From Physcomitrium patens (lineage: Eukaryota > Streptophyta > Bryopsida > Funariales > Funariaceae): 64,000 nucleotides of DNA. The notes under the pieces were generated by a model. It did not search any database. It saw nothing but the letters and a program-made list of their open reading frames with translations, and was not told the origin of the DNA. Positions 1 through 11,864 of this stretch are shown piece by piece. A program made the position numbers and the translations under genes. Within the stretch, counting starts at the first letter, position 1; each line of letters begins with the position of its first letter. The DNA is taken from positions 24,794,276-24,858,275 of the forward strand of contig NC_037254.1 of NCBI RefSeq assembly GCF_000002425.4, written 5' to 3'.

Positions 1-1179
1 ATCAGTATTGGATTTTTGAGGGATTTTCAAAGCGAGTGATGTTCTCTGTTAATTCAGATCTTTGAGAAATAAAACCAGTTTACAAATGTTTGGATTTTGT
101 GTCTTTTGTAGCATTTTTATGGATAAAAATTTAGAGACTTATTGGTTTGCTTGTTGTGAATGTGTGTAAGAGATTTGAGGTCAATTAAATGGCTAGATCG
201 ATACATATGAAGGTTTTTGTGGGCTAAGGTCTCGAGATTTTGGATTTTGAGGACCAGTAAGGTTTTCGTAGATATCTAGCAATTTGCCAAATGGATTGGA
301 GAGATTTTTGGTTTATCAGTAGAAGACTTGAATTCATATATGCAAGTAAAATTTGGAAGCAATCAAATGGTAGAAAAAGGAGATATCAGTGCTAGAAGTT
401 GGTATTAAGATTGGAGAAGGAAAGACCAGCCCACATCCGAGCGGAATTTTGAGGTCATTGACTAATTAGAAAGTGCAATTTTCTTTAAAATTTGTGTGCT
501 AGTTTCTAACTTAAACTCTAAGAAATGTGCAAATTTTGAATTACAATCAACGGTTCAATCTTTAGTAATTTATTTTTCAAATCTATGATTAAGGTTTGGT
601 TTGGATTAGGAATTGATTAGGATTTAGGATTAGATTTTAATTAGGATTTGGTTTAGGGTTTAGGATTTATTAGGATTAAGATATGGTTTAGGATTTGGTT
701 TAGGATTTAGGGTTAGAATTTGGTTAGGATTTGGTTTAGGATTTAAGATTTATTAGAGTTAGGATATGGTTTAGGATTTGATTTAAGATTTAGGGTTTAG
801 GATTTGGTTTTGGATTTGATTTAGGATTTAGGGTTTGAATTAGGATTTAGATTAGGATTTAGGATTTATCTAGGATTTGATTAAGGTTGGATTAGAATTA
901 GGTTTTGGTTAGAATTTAAGGTTCTATTAGATTTTTGTTAGGATTTGACTAAGTTTCTTTAATATTCTTTTATATTTCTTTAGGATTTTCTTGTGTTTCT
1001 TTTATAACTTCAATAAAATTTAATTGAGCTTGTTTAATGTTTGATTATGATTGTTAACATTTAATTATAAATTTTTTATAATCCTATTGGATTGTTAGGA
1101 CCTTTTGTTGTAATTTTCTTTTACCTTTCACAGCCAGGTACTAGCTGCAATCTCAAGTAAGACTTCGCGTAATATGACA
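1..1179 (+). mobile_element. Probable 3' part of a long LTR cut by the window edge
   Basis: No gene is visible. The stretch ends in CGTAATATGACA, very like the 3' end of the LTR at 52706-53794 (TGTAATATGACA). The next four bases are ACGG, a motif that recurs beside other LTR ends in this window. I infer an LTR tail in plus orientation. The 5' end lies outside the window, and most of the body does not visibly align to the other LTRs, so the call rests mainly on the terminus. Confidence 0.4.
596..955 (+). repeat. Degenerate TTTAGG/TTAGGAT tandem array (telomere-like)
   Basis: About 360 bp are made of irregular units such as ttaggattt, tttaggattt, tttagggtt and ggtttagg. The plant telomere unit is TTTAGGG. 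Only a few units here are exact; most have a base change or an added ATT/GGT. It is an interstitial, decayed array with no chromosome end nearby, and seems to lie inside the LTR-like segment at 1-1179. Confidence 0.7.
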
Positions 1180-3870
1180 ACGGATTAATCAATTTGAATA
1201 TAAGGTATAACATTCAAAATTTATTATTGATAATATCGAAAATAAAATCTTTGAAAGAATTTATTGCTTAGGTCATTGCATGCAACAATCAATTATTTAA
1301 ATGGCACCAAGAACAAAAATTTGAGTAGAGATGAGGCAGTCAAGTAATTACAAAAGCTTTTAATATTTCAAAAACTTATTTATCAAGGCTTGAATCAATA
1401 CAAATTGATACCATATATTTTAAATCCTTCACTAAGTAAAAAAAGACTTGACATCATTAAAAAGATATGTGCTTATATTGTAGAGAAGCTAAGCACACTA
1501 TTCAATATTATTGAAAGAAGCAATGTAATTACAAAGTAATGAGTATAATTGCTTAAGAAGACAATGTACTAAAAAATAAGTTTTTTTAACTATAATAAGA
1601 ATTGTGCAGCTTGAATTAAATATAATTCCTATTAAAAGACCTATTCTTTTTTCCAATTCCTCACCCTATTATATAATGGATGTATATTTAAGACCTAAAA
1701 ATCACAAAGTCTTTGCATTATAAGATTCTAGAACCTCAGATTGTTTTATAGACAAAGGCTTTATTAAGAAATAAGAAATATCTTTAATCAAAAAAACTAA
1801 ATCTATACATAAAGAAGTCATAGATGGTCAATTGTTATATGGAGGAGATATTATTTATAAGATTGTTTCTTTAGATGTAACAATAAAAGATCATAATAGT
1901 GTAGTAATACTTAATTTGATAAGATCTCCCTTTAGTCTAGTTATTATATGATTATAGTGATTAAAAAAATATAACTCTTAGATAGATTGGATTTTTTTTA
2001 ATATTAATTTTTCTTGAAGTTCAATCTAAAATTTTGATAGTGAAATAGAAATAGATAAGCCTAATATATTCAAATCCTTACTAATTAGTGCAAGAGCTTT
2101 CATACATGTAGAAAAAAAAGGGCCATCTTTTTTTATATATGCCACATCTATTTCTGATAGTAGAAAGTTGTCAAATGGTTTTTCTAGCTAATAGTAAGAT
2201 TTCTAAGATATTTTTGAAAAATAGAATAGGAATATTCTTCTCGAGCATCAATCCTATGATTGTTCAATTAATCTACAAGAAGGAGCTCAACCACCATTTG
2301 GATCATTCTGCAGCATATTGCAGAATGATCACGACTGCTTCATCAACTCAATGAAGCATAGATCTATACAAAAATAGATCTATGAGTAGCATGAACCTTA
2401 ATTCACATTAAAAAAGAATGAATGAAAGACTACTTTTTGAATTAAGTATAGTCATTTCAATTATAATGTCACGCCTTTTGGACTCATGAATAGACCAATT
2501 ACTTTTCAACATCTCATGAATAATATCTTTTGAGATTTTTTAAATGATATTATTGTCTATTATTTAAACAACATTCTAATCTACTCTTAGAATATAAAAT
2601 AATATAAACTTCATGTATGTCATTTATTACGTAAACATAGAGATATAAGATTATATACAAAGATAGAAAAGTGTATATTCTACTCTATTTAGGTTGAATT
2701 TTTAGGATGCATCATTTCCAATGAAGGAAAAATAAAAGATCTTGAGAAGGTTCAAACTATCATGGATTAAAAAGTTATAAGAATGATGAGAGATTAAAAG
2801 GTTTGGCTACTTGTTTGTCAAAATTATATGCAACAAAGGCATAATTAAAAGAAGCTCACGAATGACTAAAAATCAATGCGGATGCCTATTTCAAGAAAAA
2901 ACCACAATTTAATATAGTTGATAAGGTATAGTTACTTTGTTATAATATTAAGACTTTTCATCCTTGTGAAAAGTTGGACTATCATTGATTTCGATTTTTT
3001 TCTATTAGTGAATAAGTCAATCTTGTTCCATATCGATTAAATCTATTGAAATTTATGAAGATTCATTTCATATTCCATGTATCTCTTTTTGAGCCATATA
3101 AGACAATAAATATCTTTAGAATAAGTATATAATAATCAAGATTTCAAGGTGGTAGAAGTCTTAGATTTATGGTGGTGCCAAAGTTGGTTAGAATATCTTA
3201 TTCATTGACTTTAATAAGAAATTAATGAATGCCAATGGAAGCCAATAAAGAATCTTATAAATATTTTAAAGAAGGTTGAGTTTTTTCATTGCCAACATCT
3301 ATTAAAATGAAGATAAAGAATAAAAAATATTTATTATAAAAGAAACAAGATCTAAAAAAGATAGCATTCTACCTCCTACTCTTATTTGATACTTATATAT
3401 ATTTGTGATGTTAAAGAGATGGAGAACTAACAACCAATAAATTCAACTCAAGAGCTATCACTTACTAACTCACAAAATGAAACATTTTGAATTTTATAAT
3501 CTTTGACATGACATAATCAAGATGAAGATCCTCAAGAAGAATGCATCTATTGTCAAATAGATGGCGAAATACAATGTATTTGTTATCACATCTTTGGAAG
3601 AGACAATTGATGTTTGGTGATTTTATTAGAAGTTGGAACGACTCTTGATGATGTTCCAAATATTTTATTTGAAGGGAGTTACAAATGCTTCAACAGTGAT
3701 CAAATAATAGAGTGGTCTTTTTGCCCTAGTATGACATACTATCAATGGATGAGAGGACCTATGAACCATCTTCAAAAAAAAATAAAGATCAAAGCATATA
3801 ATAAATATAATTTGCTACATTTTAGATTTCTTGAATATATGATAATAGCTCTATTAGGAACCTATCTCTA
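1180..3870 (+). mobile_element. Decayed Ty3/gypsy chromovirus A1, internal region
   Basis: Coding remnants occur in retrotransposon order on the plus strand but are full of stops and frameshifts. A gag zinc-knuckle relic (MCLYCREAKHT) lies near 1470-1510. A protease relic (DSRTSDCFID) is near 1730-1755. RT remains run from about 2180 to 2760, including FGLMNRPITFQHLMNNIF and a ruined active site (YLNN in place of YLDD) near 2560. The frame then jumps at about 2880 to the integrase C-terminal region (KLDYH, near 2975), so RNase H and the integrase core are missing. These peptides match the better preserved A2 element at 12.6-15.7 kb. The element cannot be autonomous. Confidence 0.75.
2301..2384. 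repeat. Three consecutive perfect hairpins
   Basis: Three stem-loops follow one another directly. The first has a 12-bp stem (2301-2312 with 2319-2330, 6-base loop). The second has an 8-bp stem (2336-2343 with 2351-2358, 7-base loop). The third has an 11-bp stem (2357-2367 with 2374-2384, 6-base loop). All are perfect. They replace part of the RT coding region of A1, at a place where the frame loses similarity to the A2 RT and resumes near 2440. Confidence 0.85.
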
Positions 3871-3880
3871 GTAGGGAGAG

Positions 3881-4399
3881 TATCATGAATATTTACATTT
3901 AAACTAATAATTACTTATATAATTTTGATAATAGTATGTAAAAGTAGATTTATTTCATAATATTTTCTAGAGAAGTTTTTCTAAAGTTTTATAGATGTAG
4001 TTTTGACTTTATATGTCTTTGTTGTTGATTGATAGATTAGAAACTTAGTCAACAAGTTAACTAGTTGTTAGTAGCTTGTGGAACAAGCTAACTTTGAGAT
4101 ACATATATAAAAAACTTGTCTTGCATGATAAGATATGTATTTAATAAAATCAATATGTTTAAAAGATTCTATAGGATTCAATCATGTGGTTCGTATTTAA
4201 GAGTATATATGAGAGTAAGAGTGAAGTCTACTTTAATCTTGTCAATGCCATTCTAGTCCTTAGTCTTATTTGAAGATTTTTTTGTCTTTTGGTCTTTCGC
4301 TATAGCCATTCTAATTTAATACTATATTATTTTTAAGTAATTTTTTAGTCTTTTTTAGTAATACAAGAATGTATTGAAATTTTCTTTTGTTGAGATTCA
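3881..4399 (+). repeat. 3' LTR of chromovirus A1
   Basis: The purine tract gtagggagag (3871-3880) directly precedes TATCATGAAT. The sequence then aligns with the minus-strand LTR at 23423-23953: shared segments include the start TATCAT, ATACAAGAAT near the end, and GATTCA as the last bases. The first dinucleotide is TA, not TG, in both copies. Length is about 519 bp. The right edge abuts the 3' LTR of A2, which appears to have been inserted here. Confidence 0.65.
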
Positions 4400-4743
4400 T
4401 TATTAGGGACCATATAGAAGAGAGAGATTCAAGACCAAAAAATGGAATTTGCTTGATATTTCAAAAACAATTGGATACAAGGCAAGAAAGTCCTAGTTAA
4501 ACCATAAGAAGTATGGTGTGGAGACTAAGGATTGCTTCAACCTCCACTACTATATATATTAGATCTTTAGAAGGTTTTTGAGAAGTTTCTATGAAGCATG
4601 GAAACAAAGTAAGTATAAGATCTTTCTTTTGCTACTTCTTAAATCATCTAGAGCCCTCTAGAACCTTTTAGAATCTCCTCTGACCTCCTAGAATTTTTTT
4701 AGAATCTTCTTGACTCTTCTTTTGTTGTATGTCCATTACATCA
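4400..4743 (-). repeat. 3' LTR of chromovirus A2
   Basis: On the minus strand a purine tract (ctaggagaggacg, read from about 4756 down) precedes TGATGTAATGGACATAC. About 340 bp align with 16038-16374 in the same orientation, including GGACATACAA, TTCTAGAGGG/TTCTAGGAGG and TATATGGTCCCTA. The pair brackets A2. The end lying against A1 is placed to within about 10 bp. Confidence 0.65.
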
Positions 4744-6563
4744 CGTCCTCTCCTAGTTTCAAGGTCTTAGAGAAGTAATGTTGCTACAAGTTAGTATATG
4801 CAAAAGAAGTTGAAGATTTGTTGCATAATATGTACTATATATTTTAGTTATTTTTTATAAGTCAAATAGTTCATAGGCCCCTATAGCCATCAATAGTGTC
4901 TCAATATTTCTACTTGTGACCAAGTATTAACTTTGATATCTTCATTATGGAATTCTCTTTCAAATACTTTTTCTGGACATCTTTCATAGGTAGGTTCTAT
5001 ATCAAATATAGTTACCAATGATCTATTATTGGATATCCTTTGACATCTTTGTGGTTTAGGTGGCTCTTCATTTTGAGGTCATCTTCACGAGCTTCTTAAT
5101 TGAGATGGTATGATTGGCAAAGCATCTATCTTTTGACTATCCATATCATATAAAATAGGCAAGATTAAAAGAATATGAACAAGCAATGGTCATGAATTCA
5201 AACTACTGACTTATACTATTCTAAACATTTGAAAAAATTGCCTCTTCAGAGGTTACCTCTCCACCTTCTTTATGATGAAGCTATCTTATTATGCTACTAT
5301 TCTTTATTTTATTGCTTTTGATCTTGATGGATGTTGTTAATGGAACTTTTGAACCTTCATTTGTGTATTTATAAGGTTGTCAGCTAGTTTCGACGTGTGA
5401 TTATTGATATCATATCTGCATTAATGGACCAAATATTCAAGCCTTCCATGTCTTATCCTTGAATCTAATATCTCTTCTATCTCAAATTCAACATGATGAT
5501 TAATTTCAACTATTAGAGGTGGTGGTTGTCATTGACCTCATATAATTGATTCTTTATACCTTTCTAAAAGTAAAATATGAAAGACTAGATGAATCTTCAT
5601 TAATAAAGGTAATTCCAAGCAATAAGTTACGTTATTGAATTATTTTTGAATCAAAGATAGTCCTAGTCTTTGATAGTCTAACTTATCATAAAGCTTATTG
5701 GTTTTAATATTGTGCCAAAGAAGCCACAATTTATCAAGAACTTCCAGTGGAGGATGTTTTATCTTCAATTCATCCGTTGGTAGTTTATAACATTGTTGAA
5801 TCTTTTTTAGGTGAAACTTCATGGTTGCTTGAAGTTCAGCCATCTTTGTTACAAATTCTCGTGCTACTAGATTTGCCAACTTTCAAGGCTCTATCATATC
5901 CAATTTTGGATGATGGCTATTGTTTGAATAGAATGGAGTTTATTGCATACATGCATAGATTGTGTTGATAGATATAAACTCTATCAATGGCAAGTAGGAA
6001 GTCCAATCGTCTTATTGATAGTTGATGGTACACCTCAAATATTGCTCAAATATTTGGTTGATCCGCTCTGTTTGGCCATCAATTTCAGAGTAGAAGGCAA
6101 AAAAAATATTGATATCAACCTTAAAAATCTTGAAGAGTGGCTTCAAAAACCTTGATACAAGTTATGGTTCATGATCCAATACAATGTTGTCTTGCATCCC
6201 TTGATAATGATAGATATTATCAATAAAGAGTCTTGTCAACTCTTTACAAGTAATTGACTTCTTGCAAAGTATAAAATGTGCCATCTTAGTGAATTGATCA
6301 ACAACTACAAAGATAGTGTCAAATGAGCTTGATGGTAGAAGATTTATAATAAAATCCATTGAAATTGATGACCATAGTTGTCTTGGAATAGGAAGGGGTT
6401 GAAAAAGTCTATATGGCCAATGTCAAGGATTTTTTGACCTTGAATAAGTATCACATGATACTATAAATTCTTTAATGTCCTTCCAAATTTTAGGCCACCA
6501 AAAGTCTTTGGAAAAAAGTTCTAAAGTCTTATTAAAATCTGAAAAAACTAGTTATAGGGAAAT
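4744..6563 (-). pseudogene. Chromovirus A2 pol, 3' half: integrase and chromodomain
   Basis: Read on the minus strand, 6560-6360 holds remains of the integrase zinc-binding and linker region. 6359-6162 encodes the integrase core start (MDFIINLLPSSSFDTIF, VVVDQFTKMAHF). 5879-5640 encodes the C-terminal part (KLDYQRLG). About 5520-5335 encodes a chromodomain (EFEIEEILDS, RHGRLEYLVH). Integrase joins element DNA to the chromosome, and the chromodomain can direct it to marked chromatin. Stops and frameshifts break every segment. The reading continues at 12634 on the far side of element C, so this is the downstream half of one split element. Confidence 0.8.
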
Positions 6564-6568
6564 CATGG
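6564..6568. repeat. Target-site duplication CATGG (left) of element C
   Basis: CATGG directly precedes the 5' LTR and recurs at 12629-12633 directly after the 3' LTR. Five base pairs is the usual duplication for Ty3/gypsy elements. The match fixes both ends of element C exactly and shows it moved as one unit into A2. Confidence 0.9.
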
Positions 6569-7332
6569 TGTAGAATAGATATTAATTTGTTTTTGAAAGA
6601 TATTGGTAAAATATATTAATAGTCCATATAATAGAAAATTCAAGAGGACGGATGAGTGATTTAGTTATTAAAAGCAATTAATTACAGAATTATGGTTAAA
6701 ATCTAGAGAATCAAGAGAAAGTATATAAGAATTGTAGAAGTTAATTAAGGTGCCATCGCTGTGATAGTTGTGAGCCGGGATAAGCTTGGTGCTACCTCTT
6801 TTCTTTTGTTTGTTATTTTCTTTGAATAAGAGGATTGAGAGTTTCTGAATATTGTGAAGTGAATTATGGAATGAAAATGTGATTGGTATTATTTGAGAAG
6901 AAGAAAGATTGAATATTGAAATCTAATTGTAGTTTAGTAGAGAGAATGAGTATATGTTTGTGTGAAACACCGTAATGTGAATAGTAGTTCTGTGTAAAGA
7001 ATTCCAGTGATTGGAATGAGGGTAATTGTGTGTTGAAAGCTGTAAGGGCACAATATTACAATTGGAGATTATGAGGGTGAATATATTGGTGGAAATAACA
7101 GTTATTGATATGAGTGAATTATTGTAAAGAAGAGACCAATAAGGTGAAGGAGGAGATTATAGTTTCCTTGTGTGTTCAGATATTGGAAATAGAGACGATA
7201 CATTCAAGAGGTAATTGATTGTGTGACCCTAACGTGAATGCTTAAGCAATTAGTCATTCTCCATGTTCAAATCTTCCTATACGGGTTTATTTCCATTAGA
7301 TTAATTTAGAATAAGTAAAACGAGCAATCACA
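6569..7332 (+). repeat. 5' LTR of element C
   Basis: It begins TGTAGAATAG and ends AATCACA. It is nearly identical to 11865-12628, with the same 764-bp length. Differences include the 3' copy starting TATAG instead of TGTAG. The CATGG duplication before it and the PBS after it fix both edges. Confidence 0.92.
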
Positions 7333-7335
7333 TTT

Positions 7336-7352
7336 TGGCGCCACTGCTGAGG
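7336..7352 (+). other. Primer-binding site of element C
   Basis: TGGCGCCACTGCTGAGG lies three bases after the 5' LTR. PBS sequences beginning TGGCGCC are common in plant Ty3/gypsy elements of the Tat/Athila type and pair with the 3' end of a host tRNA that primes minus-strand DNA synthesis. I did not determine which tRNA of this species matches. Confidence 0.75.
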
Positions 7353-7628
7353 AGTGATAATAGCTTTGAGTGTTAGGAATTAATTACCAAACGTATGAAA
7401 AAATTGGCAATGGAAGACGATTTCAGTAGTGTTTGAATCAAGATTATGGTTAATAAGAACGAGAGCATTGCATCGAGGAAAATAAATCAGTTTAGAGAAA
7501 GACAGAGAAGAGCGCAAGGAAGGAACTTGCTTAAAGAGGATGAAGAACATAATCTTAAAAGGAAGCATCGACAAAATTGGATTAAACCATGGTTGTAAGC
7601 TTGTCGGTGCATCCGAACATATCAAAAA

Positions 7629-9613
7629 TTGCATAGACTGTTAATTCTGCAATCATATGTATCGTTAGAAAAACTCCCAAGAACACTTGCGAGAAATTTT
7701 GTTAATATTCCAGTAGAAATCTTGAGGCCGTTAATTGAAAGAGAAGGAGGCGTAGAAGAATTTGGTACTCCATTGGGTACTTTTTCAGTAGGGGGTATAG
7801 TTGAAACGAGCAATAGGGGCTCTTTAGATTGGCACAAATTAGTCGCCAATAAAGATAACTATATTGTATTTCAAAATCTGACATTTTCACCTGCAATTCA
7901 ACTAATAAAACTATTTGCAGAAAATAACAATAAATTGAGGAGCACTCAGAGCTTGGAAATTAGAATAAGGAAAAGCAAAGAATATTTTAAAACGGTATTT
8001 AGTAGAACAAGAAATTCAATGGCATTAGGAGGACCAGTTATTCCAATTGTAGTACAAATGGGTGCAATAGGCGATTGTATGACTAGTATCGTGCCACTAC
8101 CTACTTTTTGGGGATTTTTGGGTGCAGATCTTGATCAACATTTGTCTCAGTTTTTTATAGCATGTGTAGCTAATAATGGCAGAACTGAAGATATTTGATT
8201 GCGATGGCTGCCAATGACCTTAAAAAATACGGCATTTGAATTATACAACTGCCAAATAATGGGTCAATTTCGGAATTGGGAAGCATTAAAGAATACATTT
8301 TTATCTCATTTTCGGCCAATTGGTTTTGAGGACCGCCTTTGAGAGAGGTTAATGAATAGTAAAATGATCTAAGAGGAGGAAGTGAAATCGGACTATGGCC
8401 GAGTGGCTGATATACTTAGTAAGTGGCCGAATCACCAAATGCCAGAGGTATTTATCTTATCCATATTAATCAATGGTTTGCACCCACGAGAGCTAAAAAT
8501 ATTTGTAAAGGAAGCTCAACCCGTTACGGTGGCTGCATCCCTTAATAGAGCCAAGGTTTGGGAGGAATGCCATTATGATCAATTTTTAACTGCGGGAGCT
8601 ACGATGATTCCAGTTCAAGGTAGATATCAAAATCCGACTTGGAACGAATCAGTGGATAGTTATCCACAGATGTTAGAAACAGGGGCCAATTCCAATACCA
8701 ATATTTAGGAGCCAGTTAATGTCATTCCATTACAAGCTATACCACCGAACGTGACAACAATGTATGCTCCATATTTTCCGTATCAACAACAAGCATTAAT
8801 TACGACAGAGATACCAATAATACCAGCCCTAAAAGATTCGAATGAAACCTTGTTATTGAATTTGACAAAGAAAATCGAAGAAATGGCCGTCAATATGGCC
8901 AAAGATAAGGAGAAGAGGTAAAAGCCTACCAATACTAGGACCAATGTATGGTGCAGTAATTGTAAGGGCCACAGTCATTCTGTAATAGAATGCCCCTCAC
9001 CCTCACAAATAATGGATCAATGTACATTTTGCGGAGGAAAGCACCTAACACCAAATTGTTGGAATTGGCAAAGACAACAACAATAATTTAGTAATCATAC
9101 CAAGATCTCACCAACCCAGTGGGATGTCAATCAAGTACAAATGGGAAATACGTTTGGATGGAATGGAAATCGATTTAATCGACAAAATCGAGCATTCAAT
9201 AATTTTCAAAGTTCCAATTTTAATCAAGGGTCTGCATTGAACCTCCAGAACTACGGTAAGGAGCAGCAAAGGTATCAGCAATATGCTCCACCGACGTCAT
9301 CAAACCAAGTTCTCTCAGTACCAACAAGACAACCAGGATCATTTTCTTACCTTATATGGAACAAGCCTAGTAGGTATATATCGGTGGAGATACCCAATAT
9401 GCTTGATGGAGGTGCAAGAAGACCACTTCGTTGTTTTCGTTGCAAACAAATTAGTTGTTATGCTAATGAATGTCCCAATCCCAGAGCTAGTGATGATTAT
9501 GTGCCAGTTTGTGGAAATTGCAAGTAGTCGGGGCATACGTATCAGCAATGTAATGCTCCGTTTAATTTCAATAATTAGGATTAGCAGATCCAAAGCCAAG
9601 AAAAAATTAACGA
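7629..9613 (+). pseudogene. Element C gag with four zinc knuckles
   Basis: Gag packages element RNA into virus-like particles. The frame runs 7629-8198, then continues through stops to 8708 and on to about 9613. The capsid-like core is at about 8110-8560 (DQHLSQFF, YNCQIMGQFRNW). Zinc knuckles follow: CSNCKGHSHSVIEC near 8950, CTFCGGKHLTPNC near 9030, CFRCKQISCYANEC near 9432, and CGNCK-stop-GHTYQQC near 9510. In the third, the zinc-binding His is Cys here but His in the inverted copy. A stop lies inside the fourth. Several further stops show it is dead. The region shares sequence with LTRs of the element-1 family (see findings). Confidence 0.8.
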
Positions 9614-9713
9614 AATAAATCAAGGTCCTCAAGATTCTTCGATAAATTGGGTGGAATGTTTCTAAGCCGTTCTTACCTGGAGTCAGCAAAAGGAAAAAAG
9701 ATCAATTCAATAT

Positions 9714-10520
9714 TTGGATAATCTCGATGCAAAAGATCAATTTGATCCAATTAGGGAACCATCTAATCTAGGTCTTGTTATGGGCTTCGTATCTAGTATG
9801 AGACCTGACTCGATGGTACAATCCAATGAGGTCCCAATTACGAAGGCTTCGGTTCCATTCCAAGCAGTTCTGATTTCTACGCAGTTCCGAGAAACGTCCT
9901 ATCCATTGAAAGATCCTCTTGAGGGTGTGAATTCCAAGGAAGCCCTAGCTGCTATTCCAATTCCGAGTCCAGGGCGAAAGAATATCTTACCTCACGGAGT
10001 TAAACTCAAACCAATAAAAAGAAAGAAGGTATTGGGAATTATCTTAAATATGGAACCCTATAATATTTTGAAGGATCTGGATGCTATTCGGTCTTCTATT
10101 TCTATGAAGCAACTTCTAGCGGTCGCACTAGAGTACCGTTCTATATTAAATTCATTGTTAACATGACATAGGCACCGTAATAAAGAAGTTTGTGAAGTCA
10201 GTTTGAATCCTGACCCAGGTACACCAACCATCGATGTTTTGATTGACGGTGTTATGATCTCGGATATTCAGGTGGATGGTGGTTCTAGCATCAATTTATT
10301 GAATATTGATATAATGGATGCTTTAGATTTGGAACACTTAGTATCCATGACATTGATATTACGGATGACAGATCATAGCCGAGTTAAACCAATGGGTATC
10401 TTACGGAGTGTTCAAACTATGATTGCCGGTATTGCATATGAAATCGACTATATTGTCTTTTGGTTACAACGTTTGACTTTATCATATCCAATTTTATTGG
10501 AACGACTCTGGTTTTATTAA
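9714..10520 (+). pseudogene. Element C linker and aspartic protease
   Basis: 9714-10166 is an open 150-residue linker (DAKDQFDPI, NEVPITKASVPFQAVL). 10203-10520 encodes a retropepsin-like protease with the active-site segment IQVDGGSSINLL; D-G-G is typical of plant Tat-type elements, where it replaces D-S/T-G. The protease cuts the polyprotein into its working parts. Two frame breaks separate this from gag and from RT. The linker is the stretch with clear protein-level likeness to the ORF in the LTR at 52944-53162. Confidence 0.75.
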
Positions 10521-11066
10521 GCAAAGGCCAAGAACGATTAGAATCAGGGTACTTTGATAATTGGCAAGGGCAGAGACAAAATGGTGTTACAAATGTACCT
10601 AGTATATTATCATGGGAAGTCTCAATTGCCAACATCTGAATTAACGTCGGATGATGAGCTTAGCTCCAATGATGACGTAGTAGCATCAATTACGGAGGTG
10701 CCCGTGGAGGCAGCACTACACCCTAGAGTAGTGTACTAATGTAGAGGTCCGGAGGAGTACTTTATATACCCAACGGACTCAGAGAACTCGGATTATGTTA
10801 GTATTGATTGGATGACCAAGTATGATGTGTACCATGTTAGTGTCGTGGACACAGGATTCAGTACTTTGTACATGTCAAACTTACCAACTAACTTTAAACC
10901 AGCGCGGGGGTTGAAACAGAACATCGCTGTTGCATCTTTATGTCAAACTATCAACTTGGCGACCACAGCAGAACCTCGAACAATTAAGGTCTACGAAGGT
11001 ATTAAGAAACAAGAGTTGACCTGCTGGACCAAATTTTTCTTGCATCATAAATCCACTTTTGCTTGA

Positions 11067-11864
11067 ACTTATGATGATTTTAAAGGTATTTCCACTGAAG
11101 TCTGTGAGCATCGTATCATTTTAGAGGAGAATGCTAAACCGATATGGCAGAGACAACATCGCCTTAATCCTAAATATTTCCTCATGATGAAGGAGGAATT
11201 GAACAAGCTTCTTGCGGTTGGTTTTATTTACCCGGTACCAAATAGTGAGTGGGTTTCTCCAATCGTGATGGTGCCGAAAAAGAATGAGAAAATCCAAATT
11301 TGTTAGGATTTTTGGAAACTTAATGCGGCCACCGAGAAAGATTACTTCTCATTACCTTTCACAGATAATATGGATAACCTATTGGTATTATCACCAGGTA
11401 GTAAAAGAATAGGAGTGGGGCACCAGTTAAAGTCATTTTGTGGTTGGAGTGCCATTTTTTGTGTTTCTTGTATATTCGAGAGTAGCACTTCCAATTAAGA
11501 GTTAATAGTGAAGAGTCGGTCACAAGTATCAATTGAAGATGTTCCAGAATAGATAAGTTAGGAGCAACATTAGTTGAAACTTCGAGATATCCAGATCTTG
11601 AAATTGGAGGCTCAAGTCAGTGAAATGGGCAAGTACAATGAAGACCTTTCAGCTCAGTTGAGGCAAGAGCCAATAGAAGGATTGGAGGAGGATGAAGATT
11701 TGCAGTTGGAACTTGAATCAATGGAACTAATAATAGATACTATAGCAATTGATTAATTAGATGGGCCAGAGGAATCACAATTTTTATAGAGTTTTGTTAG
11801 ATAATTTTTAGATAGGTATCAATTGAGTATTTGTGAGGACACTGCACAGATAGGAGTGGAGCTA
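11067..11864 (+). pseudogene. Element C truncated RT and 3' leader
   Basis: About 11150-11390 encodes the RT finger region (KEELNKLLAVGFIYPV, WVSPIVMVPKKN, then a stop at DFWKLN). Just after SLPFTDNMDNLL, near 11390, the frame ends and unrelated 3' sequence begins. No catalytic YXDD, RNase H or integrase is present. 11574-11756 is a 60-residue acidic, Glu/Leu-rich open frame (LEAQVSEMGKY, EGLEEDEDLQLE) that I do not recognise; it may be a coiled-coil relic. A purine-rich tract (aggagtggagc) directly precedes the 3' LTR. Confidence 0.7.

Noticed and set aside
596-955. Chromosome end
   Set aside because: Units are degenerate and retroelements lie on the inner side; it is an internal telomere-like array.
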